Shown: positions 16,262 through 24,684 of the stretch, in pieces
Numbering within the stretch: position 1 is the stretch's first letter
How the letters are laid out: each line of letters opens with the position of its first letter
Position numbers and translations under genes: made by a program
The notes under the pieces: generated by a model
Told to the model about the DNA's origin: nothing
The model's database searches: none
What the model saw: the letters and a program-made list of their open reading frames with translations, nothing else
Origin: a virus
IMG/VR virus record: IMGVR_UViG_3300027754_005427
Location: 1 to 64,000 of that record
DNA length: 64,000 nucleotides
Direction: 5' to 3' (one strand)

Positions 16262-17229
16262 TTAAAAATCAAATTATTCAAAAAATTATCAGTAGCGATA
16301 CTCCAACTATATTGTTCAGCATGTTCTCTACATGCTTGAACATCTAAATTAGAAAATGCATTTAATATAGCTATATCTAATATTTCATTACAGAATACTG
16401 TTTTTTCATCTTGTAGATCTAAAGCACCATTAATTGGATAAGCAGCAACAGGCAGACCACAAGATAAGGCTTCAAGCATAACTAGTCCGTAGGTATCTGT
16501 TTTAGAAGGGAATACAAAGACATCGGCATTGTGATATGCCTTGATTAGTTCATCTCCAGTTTTTTTGCCTAAGAAATAAACATCTTTATATTTTTGTTTA
16601 TAGTAAGGAAGAAGAGGCCCATCACCTACCACAATTTTTTGTATAGCTAGAGTAGATTGGCAAAATGCATCTAAGTTTTTTTCTTTTGATATTCTGCCGA
16701 CATAGAGTGCAGTATTATTATTTGCAAGATCACTTTTACATTTAAATAAATCAAGGCTTACGCCTTTTGGAGATACTTTCATATTATTATGATTTAGCCA
16801 AGATAGTTTATTGATAAGGTCGTTAGTGCAGCAAAGTACTTTAGATGATCGACTATGGAACCATTTAAAGTAAGCTCTTGTGATGAATAGTGGAATGCTG
16901 GTATAAGATTTTATATATTCTGGAAACATAGTAAGATAAGATGTGGTAAATTTAATATCATTTTGCAAGCAGAAGTTTCTTGTTAAAAGTCCTAGCGTAC
17001 CTTCTGTAAAAATATGCACAGCGAAGTTACCAGTGAATAGATCTTTGTCAAATTCGACATCATAAGCAAGTTTAACATCATTAGAGAAAGGGCAGTTGAA
17101 AGACTTGAAATCATGACTTGACAAAAGATGACATGATTCTTTTATATTAGATTGGTAGTTATACATGGTAGTAGCAACACCATTTACATCAGGATAAGAT
17201 GTATCAGATATTAGTATAATTTTCTTCAT
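16258..17229 (-). CDS. GT4-family glycosyltransferase
   Basis: About 323 residues from the ATG at 17229, which has GGAG 4 nt upstream. The N-terminal Rossmann domain begins KKIILISDTSYPDVNGVATT, typical of GT-B enzymes of family GT4. The C-terminal half has ALYVGRISKEKNLD, VGDGPLLPYY, VYFLGKK, FVFPSKTDTYGLVMLEALSC and GLPVAA, with the E-x7-E-type nucleotide-sugar site. It overlaps the upstream phosphoesterase gene by 26 bp; this pair (GT4 plus LpxH-like phosphoesterase) also occurs in bacterial genomes. It probably adds a sugar, often mannose in this family, to a lipid or polysaccharide; donor and acceptor are unknown. Confidence 0.85.
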   Translation of the reverse strand: MKKIILISDTSYPDVNGVATTMYNYQSNIKESCHLLSSHDFKSFNCPFSNDVKLAYDVEFDKDLFTGNFAVHIFTEGTLGLLTRNFCLQNDIKFTTSYLTMFPEYIKSYTSIPLFITRAYFKWFHSRSSKVLCCTNDLINKLSWLNHNNMKVSPKGVSLDLFKCKSDLANNNTALYVGRISKEKNLDAFCQSTLAIQKIVVGDGPLLPYYKQKYKDVYFLGKKTGDELIKAYHNADVFVFPSKTDTYGLVMLEALSCGLPVAAYPINGALDLQDEKTVFCNEILDIAILNAFSNLDVQACREHAEQYSWSIATDNFLNNLIFN

Positions 17230-17881
17230 ATTTCTCCAAGGTAATAGTGCCATCGTTCACTAATAAGAAGGTAGAATCTTTTTCAGTCCAGCATCCAGAG
17301 TTAAAATAGATTCCATCATTTGCTTCTGGACAATGTGTATGCCCAACGCAAATCAAGTCACATTTCATTTTATCTTTATATTTAATTGCTTTTTTTTTAA
17401 CTTTTTCAATACATTTCAAAAAGGTTTTGCTGCTCATTTTAGCTAATTTAGCCCAATAGAAATCGTTGTCGAGTTTTTGTAGAAAGTTATATAGATAATC
17501 AGCTACTCTTACAGTTAAAGGGTAGTCTGCTATAAAGTCATCAAATTTATCGCCATGAGTGCAGATAATTTTCTTATCACCTGAAACAAAGATATATTCT
17601 TCATGTACATTAGATCCTAGTAAATGAGATACTATTTCACTAGGGCCATCATGATTTCCATGAATCCAGATAACATCAATTAGAGTAGACAGATGTCTTA
17701 ATTTTGCTAATATTTTGAAGTGGCTACTTTTAAGTCTTCTGAAGTCCCAAGAGTCAAAAACATCACCATTTAGTATGAGTCTTTTGGTAAGTGGTAAATT
17801 ATCGAGAAAGTGGTTTAGATCTTTAGCTTGGCAATTATCGCTGCCTAGATGAATATCTGATATAATGATGGCATCTTTCAT
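17204..17881 (-). CDS. LpxH-like calcineurin-type phosphoesterase
   Basis: About 225 residues. The start at 17881 gives MKDAIIISDIHLG. All metallophosphoesterase motifs are present: SDIHLG, NGDVFDSWDF, WIHGNHDG, THGDKFD and VGHTHCPE. This arrangement is that of UDP-2,3-diacylglucosamine pyrophosphatase (LpxH-like) enzymes, which hydrolyse a pyrophosphate in lipid A synthesis. Homologues paired with GT4 enzymes may act on other lipids, so the substrate is open. TATAAATA (17886-17893) lies exactly 4 nt before the ATG with no Shine-Dalgarno. Confidence 0.82.
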   Translation of the reverse strand: MKDAIIISDIHLGSDNCQAKDLNHFLDNLPLTKRLILNGDVFDSWDFRRLKSSHFKILAKLRHLSTLIDVIWIHGNHDGPSEIVSHLLGSNVHEEYIFVSGDKKIICTHGDKFDDFIADYPLTVRVADYLYNFLQKLDNDFYWAKLAKMSSKTFLKCIEKVKKKAIKYKDKMKCDLICVGHTHCPEANDGIYFNSGCWTEKDSTFLLVNDGTITLEKYEENYTNI

Positions 17882-17885
17882 GTGA

Positions 17886-17893
17886 TATTTATA
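17886..17893 (-). promoter_or_regulatory. TATAAATA late-promoter-like octamer
   Basis: Exact TATAAATA on the minus strand, 4 nt before the ATG at 17881 of the phosphoesterase gene, which also serves the downstream GT4 gene. Confidence 0.55.
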
Positions 17894-17933
17894 GCACATT
17901 AATTAGAATATGTTATATTGTTGTGCATTATTC

Positions 17934-17964
17934 AAAATATCTTCACAATTGGGTCAGATATTTT
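17934..17964 (-). terminator. Possible hairpin terminator
   Basis: AAAATATCT and AGATATTTT form a 9-bp stem with a 13-nt loop. On the minus strand the stem ends in TTTT, just after the stop of the 17970-19688 gene. It is weak and AT-rich. Confidence 0.4.
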
Positions 17965-17969
17965 CTAAA

Positions 17970-19688
17970 TTAATAAAATTTATATTTATTTGATCTACCA
18001 GTACCATTTTCAATAGAATCTATAACATATTCATATTTTTCTTTCATATATTTATTATCTTTAGATTCTTGTAATTTTTGTTGTAAAAATGGCAAAAATT
18101 GTTTCCCATTTTCTCCTAATCGAGCCAATGCAGTTCCTAATCCATCCATAAATAAATCATCGTTAAAATATGGTAATAAACGACTGTAAAATTTTATGAC
18201 AGTAGGTGTATCTGCATCTCCATTGCTTAAAAAACCAAGGATATGCTTGATGATTCCAAATGGCCCTCCCCAACTTTTATCTTTTTCAGCTTCATATATT
18301 TTTAAAAAGTATTCTGAAATTTCAACTAATTTACGAATTAAAGGTTCTGTTAATTTGCCTGTACCAGAAAAATCTAAAACAATATCAGTAATTTGACTGT
18401 AAGCTTCTGGTCTACCATATTCAGGATTGTTTATTTTTAAAGATGGATTGCTTGGGTCAAAAGATAAGATTGCATTAGTTGCTAAGTCTTTTTGAAGTTC
18501 TTTAAATTTTGGATTATCTCTAGCTAATTTTTCTCGATCATAAGTTCTTAAATTAGAAAATTCTTGGTTATTTAAAAGTTCGGGATATTTTAAAAATAAT
18601 TTTCTTTTGAAATCAGCAGCATAAAGATTGTATACAAAAGTATTGATAGTCCATTCAGAGTTTATTAAATTAATAAGCTTAGCTTTATTTTCTTCATCAA
18701 GGACTAAATTTGGATCAAGTAACTTTTGTAATATGTCTCTTGCAATTTCTGGTTCTCTTTTTTTTTCTAACATCTTAAACAGACCATCAGCTGTTTGGGG
18801 ATAAAATATTTTTGTCATATCTATGCGTTGTTTTCTAGCACTATCATCAGGGTCAGCAGTTCCAAATGTATCTGAATGCCAGCCACCTTTGCGAATATAT
18901 TTAGCTGGTTTTATTTTACCTTGTTTTGAATCAATCCATTTTTGAACTTGTTGTTCGAATCCATCTAAAGAATTTCCATAAACACTTTCTTCTAATACTG
19001 CTATTGATTTACCTGCTTTATTATCAAATCTACGGATAAGCACTCTTGCTAATGGTTTTTCAATATTTTTATCATCTTTAAGACAAAGATAAGCTATAAA
19101 TCCACCATTTTTTATTTCACAAAATACGCTTTCTCTGTTTGCTCCACCTTGAAGATTCATACATGATGTCCAATTACGATTAGTAGACATTGCAGCAATA
19201 TCTTCAGGAATGCTACTGAAGACTATCATATATGGTGATGTAGATTTAACTCCAACTCTATACTTAGACGAAGTGAATGTAGATAAAAGGCCTTTATAGT
19301 ATTCCTTGTTCCATTTTAATTCATCTTGATATTTTAAGTCTGAAATTTGTTTGTTTTCATAAGATGATTTTATTTTATTTTCTTCTTTTTTAGCTTCCAT
19401 TTCTAATATTTTTCCAATTTTCATTGGTCTTTTTGAAATTTTATCAGCAGCTAATCCTTTAGGATAATCTAATATTTCATACTTTTCATGGTCTTTAAAA
19501 TAGTTTTCTATATCTTTGTCAATTTTTGAATCTTCTGATTCTTCTGATTCAAATGGAATATAAACTCTGCCTTCTGTAGGAAACCAATTTTCAAATGCAA
19601 AAGATCTACTGTAAGAAGAAGATTTTATTTCATTTTCCCAGTTCTTAACATCTGTTTCAATTAACAATAGCCATTTTTTAAACTTCAT
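17970..19688 (-). CDS. Tagged protein with TSCM-type head and helical C terminus
   Basis: A 572-residue protein. Tag MKFKKWLLLIETD, with L-I-E as the candidate cleavage site. Residues ~160-225 read MIVFSSIPEDIAAMSTNRNW, TSCMNLQGG, then FIAYLC and PLARVLIRRF. This MSTxRxWTSCMNL...IAYL...ARVLIR signature occurs in conserved T4-like phage proteins of unknown function and parallels the W-C module of the other tagged proteins. The C-terminal ~280 residues are helical, with HEAT-like segments and repeated L-[NP]-P phrases. No catalytic motif is obvious. TATAAAT ends 2 nt before the ATG. Confidence 0.72.
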   Translation of the reverse strand: MKFKKWLLLIETDVKNWENEIKSSSYSRSFAFENWFPTEGRVYIPFESEESEDSKIDKDIENYFKDHEKYEILDYPKGLAADKISKRPMKIGKILEMEAKKEENKIKSSYENKQISDLKYQDELKWNKEYYKGLLSTFTSSKYRVGVKSTSPYMIVFSSIPEDIAAMSTNRNWTSCMNLQGGANRESVFCEIKNGGFIAYLCLKDDKNIEKPLARVLIRRFDNKAGKSIAVLEESVYGNSLDGFEQQVQKWIDSKQGKIKPAKYIRKGGWHSDTFGTADPDDSARKQRIDMTKIFYPQTADGLFKMLEKKREPEIARDILQKLLDPNLVLDEENKAKLINLINSEWTINTFVYNLYAADFKRKLFLKYPELLNNQEFSNLRTYDREKLARDNPKFKELQKDLATNAILSFDPSNPSLKINNPEYGRPEAYSQITDIVLDFSGTGKLTEPLIRKLVEISEYFLKIYEAEKDKSWGGPFGIIKHILGFLSNGDADTPTVIKFYSRLLPYFNDDLFMDGLGTALARLGENGKQFLPFLQQKLQESKDNKYMKEKYEYVIDSIENGTGRSNKYKFY

Positions 19689-19908
19689 AGATTTATATAT
19701 TAATTAAGATTAATAAAATGGTTACATTCACTTGCTTTTAGGCATGTGCAAGTAATTATTACATGAATAATATATTTTGACAATTATATTAATATATACA
19801 GGTAAGACATAGGATTGTTTTACTTTATTTTTGATAATTAAGAATACATTAATCTTTATGATTTTCAAAAAAATTAAAGATAATGAGTCTAACAGAAAGG
19901 AAAGTTGT

Positions 19909-20661
19909 ATGATAATAATATCAAAAGAAAAAAGTTTAGTGCCTTTAATATTTGCACACATACCCAAGACAGCAGGTGGATCTATAAAAGATTACTTTGA
20001 TAAAACTTCAAGTAAACTTAAGAAAATTAACAAAATATCTTTTGGTCACAATAACTTATTATTCATAAAAAATAAAATTTGCAATGACAAACATTTGAGT
20101 AAAAAACTTCCTTTTAAAGATTATTTTAAATTTACAATATTTAGAAATCCTTGGGAAAGAATATTATCAGAATTCACTTTCAGAAGCAGAGATAATATTT
20201 TAAAGAAGGCTAACAAGACATCGGCTAAAAGAAAGTATTGGATTAATGTAAAAGAAAAGAATTATAATTTCAAAGAGTGGATTTCTTATATTACCGAAAC
20301 AGAAAACATAAATGATTTAATGAAAAAATACAGTTATTATAATTTTGTAGAGTTAGATGGAAAAATAGGAGTTGATTATATAATAAATTTTCACAATTTA
20401 AATGAAGACTTTGAGTTAATAAAAAAAATAAGTAATAAAAACCATGGAAGCTTAACCAAAGAAGGAATGCATGTCCATGACAGTAATCATAAATTTTTCA
20501 AAAATTATTATGATGATAAAACCATAGAGTTAGTAGCTAATATATACAAAAAAGATATAGAATTATTTAAATTTAGTTTTGATGATTACGAATACATTTA
20601 TCTTGATGAATTTCAAAATAAAGAAAAAATAAAAAATCTATTGGAAAGGAAAACTATATGA
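19909..20661 (+). CDS. Sulfotransferase-family protein (copy 1)
   Basis: About 250 residues from the ATG at 19909, chosen because AAAGGAAAG precedes it and the downstream paralogue starts at the same alignment point (MII[IT]SKxK). HIPKTAGGSIKDYF is the 5'-phosphosulfate loop and FTIFRNPWERILSEFTFR the 3'-phosphate-binding region of carbohydrate sulfotransferases, which use PAPS. The C terminus (IELFKFSFDDYEY) is shared with the next gene, which it overlaps by 4 bp (ATGA). A glycan sulfotransferase role is inferred. Confidence 0.8.
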   Translation: MIIISKEKSLVPLIFAHIPKTAGGSIKDYFDKTSSKLKKINKISFGHNNLLFIKNKICNDKHLSKKLPFKDYFKFTIFRNPWERILSEFTFRSRDNILKKANKTSAKRKYWINVKEKNYNFKEWISYITETENINDLMKKYSYYNFVELDGKIGVDYIINFHNLNEDFELIKKISNKNHGSLTKEGMHVHDSNHKFFKNYYDDKTIELVANIYKKDIELFKFSFDDYEYIYLDEFQNKEKIKNLLERKTI

Positions 20662-21338
20662 TAATAACATCAAAGAAAAAAGTATTAATTCCATTAATAT
20701 TTGTACATATACCGAAAACAGCAGGAGGATCTGTAAAACATTACTTTGATTATTCAGATAAATTTAAAACAGGTCATAAAACTATAGGCGAAATAAAAGA
20801 ATTAATTTCAGATAGAGTAAATTTTAGAGATTATTTTAAATTTGTAATTTTTAGAAATCCTTGGGATAGGATGCTATCAAATTTCAATTATAGATTAAGC
20901 ATGGTTGATCAAACCAATGACCCTTACTGGAAAAGTATAAAAAATAAAAACTTTTCTTTTAATGATTGGGTTAAAAAGGTAACAGATGAAGTTGGAATAA
21001 AGAAGTTAAAAAAGCATAATTCATATTTCAGTTACATAAATATTAATAGTAATATTGTAGTTGATTATATAATAAACTTTCACAATTTAAATGAAGATTT
21101 TAAAGTAATAAAAAAAATAAGCAACATAAAAATTAGGAAGAAATTAGAATCTAATCATGGAAATTCACATAAAGCAAAGCATAAGAATTTCAAGCATTAT
21201 TACAATTCTAAATCTATAGATTTAGTAGAAAAAATACATAAAAAAGATATAGAATTATTTAAATTTAGTTTTGATGATTACAAAAGTGCAAATTTAAAAA
21301 AATATTGCAATTTAAATAAACTTAAAGGGATAATCTAA
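20658..21338 (+). CDS. Sulfotransferase-family protein (copy 2)
   Basis: A 226-residue protein and tandem paralogue of the preceding gene. It has HIPKTAGGSVKHYFD (5'-phosphosulfate loop), FVIFRNPWDRMLSNFNYR (3'-phosphate region), and the shared VDYIINFHNLNEDF and IELFKFSFDDYKS segments. It is shorter in the middle than copy 1. ATGA overlap with copy 1 indicates translational coupling. The two genes probably arose by duplication and may sulfate different positions of one glycan. Confidence 0.8.
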   Translation: MIITSKKKVLIPLIFVHIPKTAGGSVKHYFDYSDKFKTGHKTIGEIKELISDRVNFRDYFKFVIFRNPWDRMLSNFNYRLSMVDQTNDPYWKSIKNKNFSFNDWVKKVTDEVGIKKLKKHNSYFSYININSNIVVDYIINFHNLNEDFKVIKKISNIKIRKKLESNHGNSHKAKHKNFKHYYNSKSIDLVEKIHKKDIELFKFSFDDYKSANLKKYCNLNKLKGII

Positions 21339-21340
21339 CA

Positions 21341-21805
21341 TTATTTGCCTTGATTTAATTTTTCTTCTATTGCTTGTTTTTCTTCAGCTGTAAAATAATT
21401 GCTTTTTTTAAGATAATTTTTAAGTGAAATATATAAATTCTTTAATGCATTTGCACTTATTACACCTAAGTATTGTAATACTTTAAGCAATATTTTACCA
21501 GCAGATCTAAGAATATAAGAAATTGATTTATATGAAAATTTAAGAAAAAGTAGAGCACCAGCGACTGCAAGTGTTCCCATTTCTTTAATTGCACTTTGAA
21601 TAAATTTCTCAAACAAGCCATCGCCATCAGAAACAAATATCTTCCTTGGGTTTGTATTTTTTCTTCCTGCGAATGTTCTTGAATATGCTGGCCCATCTTT
21701 TGGTGCTAGATCAAATCCTAAAAACTCACAAAATAATTGATTTCTTTTTAAGTTATAGGTTCTTAAAAAATCTTCTTCAATCATGTAAATTTCAAATGTT
21801 TTCAT
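21341..21805 (-). CDS. Hypothetical protein with amphipathic/hydrophobic core, possible tag
   Basis: A 154-residue protein. The N terminus MKTFEIYMIEEDF resembles T4 internal-protein leaders (MKTYQEFIAE) more than the local W-L form, so it may be a divergent member of the tagged set; this is weak. Residues ~75-140 are hydrophobic or amphipathic (LAVAGALLFLKFSYKSISYI, LLKVLQYLGVISANAL) and could associate with membranes. The tail is charged and helical. AGGGAT lies about 6-10 nt before the ATG. It overlaps the zinc-ribbon gene by 14 bp. The function is unknown. Confidence 0.6.
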   Translation of the reverse strand: MKTFEIYMIEEDFLRTYNLKRNQLFCEFLGFDLAPKDGPAYSRTFAGRKNTNPRKIFVSDGDGLFEKFIQSAIKEMGTLAVAGALLFLKFSYKSISYILRSAGKILLKVLQYLGVISANALKNLYISLKNYLKKSNYFTAEEKQAIEEKLNQGK

Positions 21806-21971
21806 TTTTATCCCTAGAATTTAAATATATTATTGCACAGTATTTATAATTTAATTTTTCACAGTTGCATTCTGGGCAATTAATTGGATCTCCTTGCCCT
21901 TTCCAATAGCTACCAGAATGGAACTTTATTTTACAAAAACAACATTCATAGCAATCAACCATTTCTTGCAT
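21792..21971 (-). CDS. Small zinc-ribbon-like protein
   Basis: A 59-residue protein from the ATG at 21971 (MQEMVDCYECCFCKIKFHSG). Two Cys clusters (C-Y-E-C-C-F-C and C-P-E-C-N-C) are spaced like a zinc ribbon, with GSYWKGQGDPINCPEC between them. Such mini zinc-ribbon proteins are frequent in large phages. It overlaps the next gene by 14 bp. An upstream in-frame ATG at 22046 would give an unsupported hydrophobic extension. Confidence 0.65.
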   Translation of the reverse strand: MQEMVDCYECCFCKIKFHSGSYWKGQGDPINCPECNCEKLNYKYCAIIYLNSRDKNENI

Positions 21972-22006
21972 GTTAATATATATAATTATTATTAAATTAA
22001 AATTAT

Positions 22007-22684
22007 TTAATAGAATGGAATGTTTTGAACAGTAGTGTAACCACAAGTGTTTTTCTCATAGCAAACATTATTAATAGCTCCAAATATTTTTATTTTTTTT
22101 ATGTTATTTGACATAAAAGCATCAACTTGAATTTCAATTTTATCATGTAATTCTAAAAGTTTTTTTGCTCCAAATTTACTTAATAAATAAGCATAAGTAC
22201 CAAAAAACTTTTCAGGTATTACTAAATCTTCGTTAAATGGTAAAGGCTCACCAGCACGAAGCCATCCAAGTAAAATCATTCCCCATTTAGTATTCATTTT
22301 TTTAACAAGATTATCATTAGTTTTTATTAAGTTTTTTGGTACTGATGAATCATCTTCTAATATTAAACAATAATCTTCTTTTGATGTAGATTCACTTAAA
22401 AATCTTTTCCAACATTTTAAATGACTTAAGTAACAACCAACTGCACCTTCTGTAAGAGATGAATTTGTTTTTCTTTCTTTTTTTACTATAGTTTCTTTTA
22501 GTTCTTGTACTGCTTTTTTTGAAATTTTATGTTCGTAATTTAACCACATGCGATTTCTAGTATCGATAGCTTTTATAATATTGATTCTATAGTCAATATT
22601 ATTCCATTCCTTGATAAATTGTTTTTTTCTATTGCCACATTCCTCTAGATTAATTACATATGCACCAGTATATTTTGTAAACAT
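22007..22684 (-). CDS. GT25-family glycosyltransferase (copy 1)
   Basis: About 225 residues from the ATG at 22684 (MFTKYTGAYVINLEEC), the same start as its paralogue at 23387. Family GT25 features: AYVINL then R-K-K-Q-F near the N terminus, LTEGAVGCYLSHLKCW, DYCLILEDDSSVP (the EDD metal/nucleotide-sugar site), WGMILLGW and YLLSKFGAKKLLE. GT25 enzymes transfer galactose or glucose in LOS and glycoprotein synthesis. TATAAATA (22689-22696) is 4 nt before the ATG. Confidence 0.85.
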   Translation of the reverse strand: MFTKYTGAYVINLEECGNRKKQFIKEWNNIDYRINIIKAIDTRNRMWLNYEHKISKKAVQELKETIVKKERKTNSSLTEGAVGCYLSHLKCWKRFLSESTSKEDYCLILEDDSSVPKNLIKTNDNLVKKMNTKWGMILLGWLRAGEPLPFNEDLVIPEKFFGTYAYLLSKFGAKKLLELHDKIEIQVDAFMSNNIKKIKIFGAINNVCYEKNTCGYTTVQNIPFY

Positions 22685-22688
22685 GACA

Positions 22689-22696
22689 TATTTATA
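22689..22696 (-). promoter_or_regulatory. TATAAATA late-promoter-like octamer
   Basis: Exact TATAAATA on the minus strand, 4 nt before the ATG at 22684. The surrounding sequence CTTTATAAATATGTC is identical to that before the paralogous gene at 23387, so the promoter was duplicated with the gene. Confidence 0.55.
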
Positions 22697-22700
22697 AAGT

Positions 22701-23387
22701 TTATTTTTTTTTAGCAGTTTTAAGATTTTGAATATCAGTATAACCACAACCATTTTTTTGAATGCAAATATTATCAACAACTCCAAATATTTTAACTTCT
22801 TTTATATTGTTCGACATAAAAGCATCAACTTGAACTTCGACTTTATGATGTAATTCTAAAAGTTTTCTTGCTCCAAAATTACTTAATAAATAAGCATGAG
22901 TGAACCAAAATTTATTAGGTATCAATAAATCTTCATTGAAATCAAAATATTCATTAATAGCTTGCCATCCAAGTAAAATCATTCCCCATTTAGTATTAAT
23001 CTTATTAACTATATTACTAGTAGTTTCAAATAGATCTTTTGGTATTGTTGAATCATCTTCAAATATTAAGCAATAATCATTTTCTGATTTAGATTCTTTG
23101 ATAAATCTTCTCCAACACTTTAAATGACTTAGGTAACAACCAACTGCACCTTCTGTAAGAGATGAATTTGTTTTTCTTTCTTTTTTTGCTATAGCTTCTT
23201 TTAATTCTTCTACTGCTTTTTTTGACATTTTATGTTCGTAATTTAACCACATACCATTTGTCGTATCGACAGCTTTTATAATATTGATTCTATCATCAAT
23301 ATTATTCCATTCCTTAAGAAATTTTATTTTTCTATCACTGTTTTTATCAAGGTTAATTACATACGCACCAGTGTATTTTGTAAACAT
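22701..23387 (-). CDS. GT25-family glycosyltransferase (copy 2)
   Basis: A 228-residue close tandem paralogue of 22007-22684. It has GAYVINLDKNSDRK, LTEGAVGCYLSHLKCW, DYCLIFEDDSTIP, WGMILLGW and THAYLLSNFGARKLLE. The C-terminal KTAKKK is unique to this copy. TATAAATA (23392-23399) lies 4 nt before the ATG. A third, more distant GT25 is at 53913-54632 and a fourth runs off the window at 63504-64000. Confidence 0.85.
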   Translation of the reverse strand: MFTKYTGAYVINLDKNSDRKIKFLKEWNNIDDRINIIKAVDTTNGMWLNYEHKMSKKAVEELKEAIAKKERKTNSSLTEGAVGCYLSHLKCWRRFIKESKSENDYCLIFEDDSTIPKDLFETTSNIVNKINTKWGMILLGWQAINEYFDFNEDLLIPNKFWFTHAYLLSNFGARKLLELHHKVEVQVDAFMSNNIKEVKIFGVVDNICIQKNGCGYTDIQNLKTAKKK

Positions 23388-23391
23388 GACA

Positions 23392-23428
23392 TATTTATAA
23401 AGTTTATTTTTTTTTTCTCTTATAAATA
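23392..23428. promoter_or_regulatory. Divergent TATAAATA promoter pair
   Basis: Exact TATAAATA on the minus strand at 23392-23399 and on the plus strand at 23421-23428, each 4 nt before an ATG (23387 and 23433). The 45-bp intergenic region holds little else, which makes it a clear example of the late-promoter arrangement. Confidence 0.6.
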
Positions 23429-23432
23429 TAGA

Positions 23433-24122
23433 ATGATTGATGGAAATACAAAATTAGTTCATTTTGGCAATGATTGTGCCTCTGGTATCATAATAAATGA
23501 TATTCTTAATATTAAAGAAAAACAGTTATTTCAACTTGGATTTTACAGCTTCAATGATATATTAGAATATTTAAAAGAATCAAAATACGAAGAAATATAC
23601 GATAAATCACATTTGTTTTTTGATAATATTAAAATAACTGAATTTTATAGTGATTTTAATGAATACAAACTTGGGCCGAGTATACTTAATAAAAAATATA
23701 ATTTTAATTTAAATCATGATTATTTTATGCAAGACTATAAAATTATGAATTATGAATTCATAGTTAATAGCTTCAACACTAAAATAAAAAACTTCAAAGA
23801 ATGTTTGGAATTAGAAAACAAAATTATATTCATTACATTCACTAATGTTGATATAAAATTATTAGAAATGATAAAGTTACTTAAAGAAAAAACCAATAAT
23901 TGGTTTAAGTTAATAATATTCACCAACAATAAAAATTTAAATTACTGCTTTGAGCAGGTAGAATTAATTTATTTGAACAATGAATATGATATTTGGTATT
24001 TAAGACCTTTAAAAGATAGACTTGTTCTCTACAAAGAAATTTACAGTAAATTTTATGAAATTACAATAAAACATATTAAACTGCCATGTTTTGAAGATAC
24101 ATTTTATTACAAAAACTTATAA
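23433..24122 (+). CDS. DUF1796-like putative papain-like cysteine peptidase
   Basis: A 229-residue protein. The N terminus VHFGNDCASGIIINDILNIK and FYSFNDILEYL resembles DUF1796, which begins with G-x-x-C and P-F-D-W and is predicted to be a papain-like cysteine peptidase. A later NHDYFMQDYK could hold the His, and KNFKECLELENKIIFITFT matches the following strand region. The match rests on pattern only. It has no Shine-Dalgarno and an exact TATAAATA 4 nt before the ATG. DUF1796 genes are often found among surface-glycan genes, as here. Confidence 0.5.
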   Translation: MIDGNTKLVHFGNDCASGIIINDILNIKEKQLFQLGFYSFNDILEYLKESKYEEIYDKSHLFFDNIKITEFYSDFNEYKLGPSILNKKYNFNLNHDYFMQDYKIMNYEFIVNSFNTKIKNFKECLELENKIIFITFTNVDIKLLEMIKLLKEKTNNWFKLIIFTNNKNLNYCFEQVELIYLNNEYDIWYLRPLKDRLVLYKEIYSKFYEITIKHIKLPCFEDTFYYKNL

Positions 24123-24138
24123 TTTTAAAAAATATGTA

Positions 24139-24167
24139 TTGCATAATACAACTAACCTTTTTATAAT
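24139..24167 (+). promoter_or_regulatory. Sigma-70-like promoter
   Basis: TTGCAT (24139-24144) and TATAAT (24162-24167) are separated by 17 bp, a near-consensus host-type promoter. It lies 27 bp upstream of the ATG at 24194, which has AAAGGA as ribosome-binding site. It probably drives the two small membrane-protein genes, in contrast to the TATAAATA genes nearby. Confidence 0.55.
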
Positions 24168-24193
24168 GCTAAAAATTGAAAGGATTTACATTT

Positions 24194-24481
24194 ATGAATT
24201 ATATGATTGCTGGATTTAGTTTTTTAATTGGCATTTACTCATTGCCTTTTATGTTTAATGTTTTTGAATCAAAACATGATATATCAAATTTAAAACTATA
24301 CAATAAAATTGTTTATGTTTTTTCTTTGTTCTTGTTTGTTACCTTTCCTTTTGTTAATTTTTCTAATTGCTTAGATATATTATATTTTAAATATTATATT
24401 TTTTCATATGTATCAGGAGTTTATGGAATTGCATTTCTGTTATTTTCTTCTTTAGATTTTATCAATATTAAAAAATCTTAA
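24194..24481 (+). CDS. Small three-TM membrane protein
   Basis: A 95-residue protein from the ATG at 24194, preceded by AAAGGA with 9 nt spacing. Three hydrophobic segments are visible (MIAGFSFLIGIYSLPFMF, IVYVFSLFLFVTFPFVNF, YYIFSYVSGVYGIAFLLF), with little soluble sequence. No family is recognised. The downstream 48-residue membrane protein is likely in the same transcript. Confidence 0.6.
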   Translation: MNYMIAGFSFLIGIYSLPFMFNVFESKHDISNLKLYNKIVYVFSLFLFVTFPFVNFSNCLDILYFKYYIFSYVSGVYGIAFLLFSSLDFINIKKS

Positions 24482-24497
24482 TTTAAGAGAACTAAAC

Positions 24498-24644
24498 ATG
24501 AAAGAAAATGATGAATTAGATAAATTAAACCATGTTGATTGGTTCATAGTAGTAATACTAATACCTATTATGATAATAATTTCATTTTCTTTTATGATTA
24601 TAAGGGATATTATTAATATTTTATTTGGAATAAAAATTTCTTAA
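24498..24644 (+). CDS. Very small single-TM protein
   Basis: 48 residues, MKENDELDKLNHVDWF followed by one long hydrophobic segment (IVVILIPIMIIISFSFMI) and a short tail. AAGAGA lies about 7 nt upstream of the ATG. It follows the previous membrane-protein gene by 16 bp. Such short TM proteins in phages can be lysis or superinfection proteins, but nothing here decides that. Confidence 0.5.
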   Translation: MKENDELDKLNHVDWFIVVILIPIMIIISFSFMIIRDIINILFGIKIS

Positions 24645-24684
24645 TAATACAACAATAATTTAAAGTTAATTGATTATATAATCT

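Noticed and set aside
19777-19800. Sigma-70 promoter (TTGACA with TATACA) before the first sulfotransferase
   Set aside because: Spacing is about 12 bp, too short for a functional promoter.
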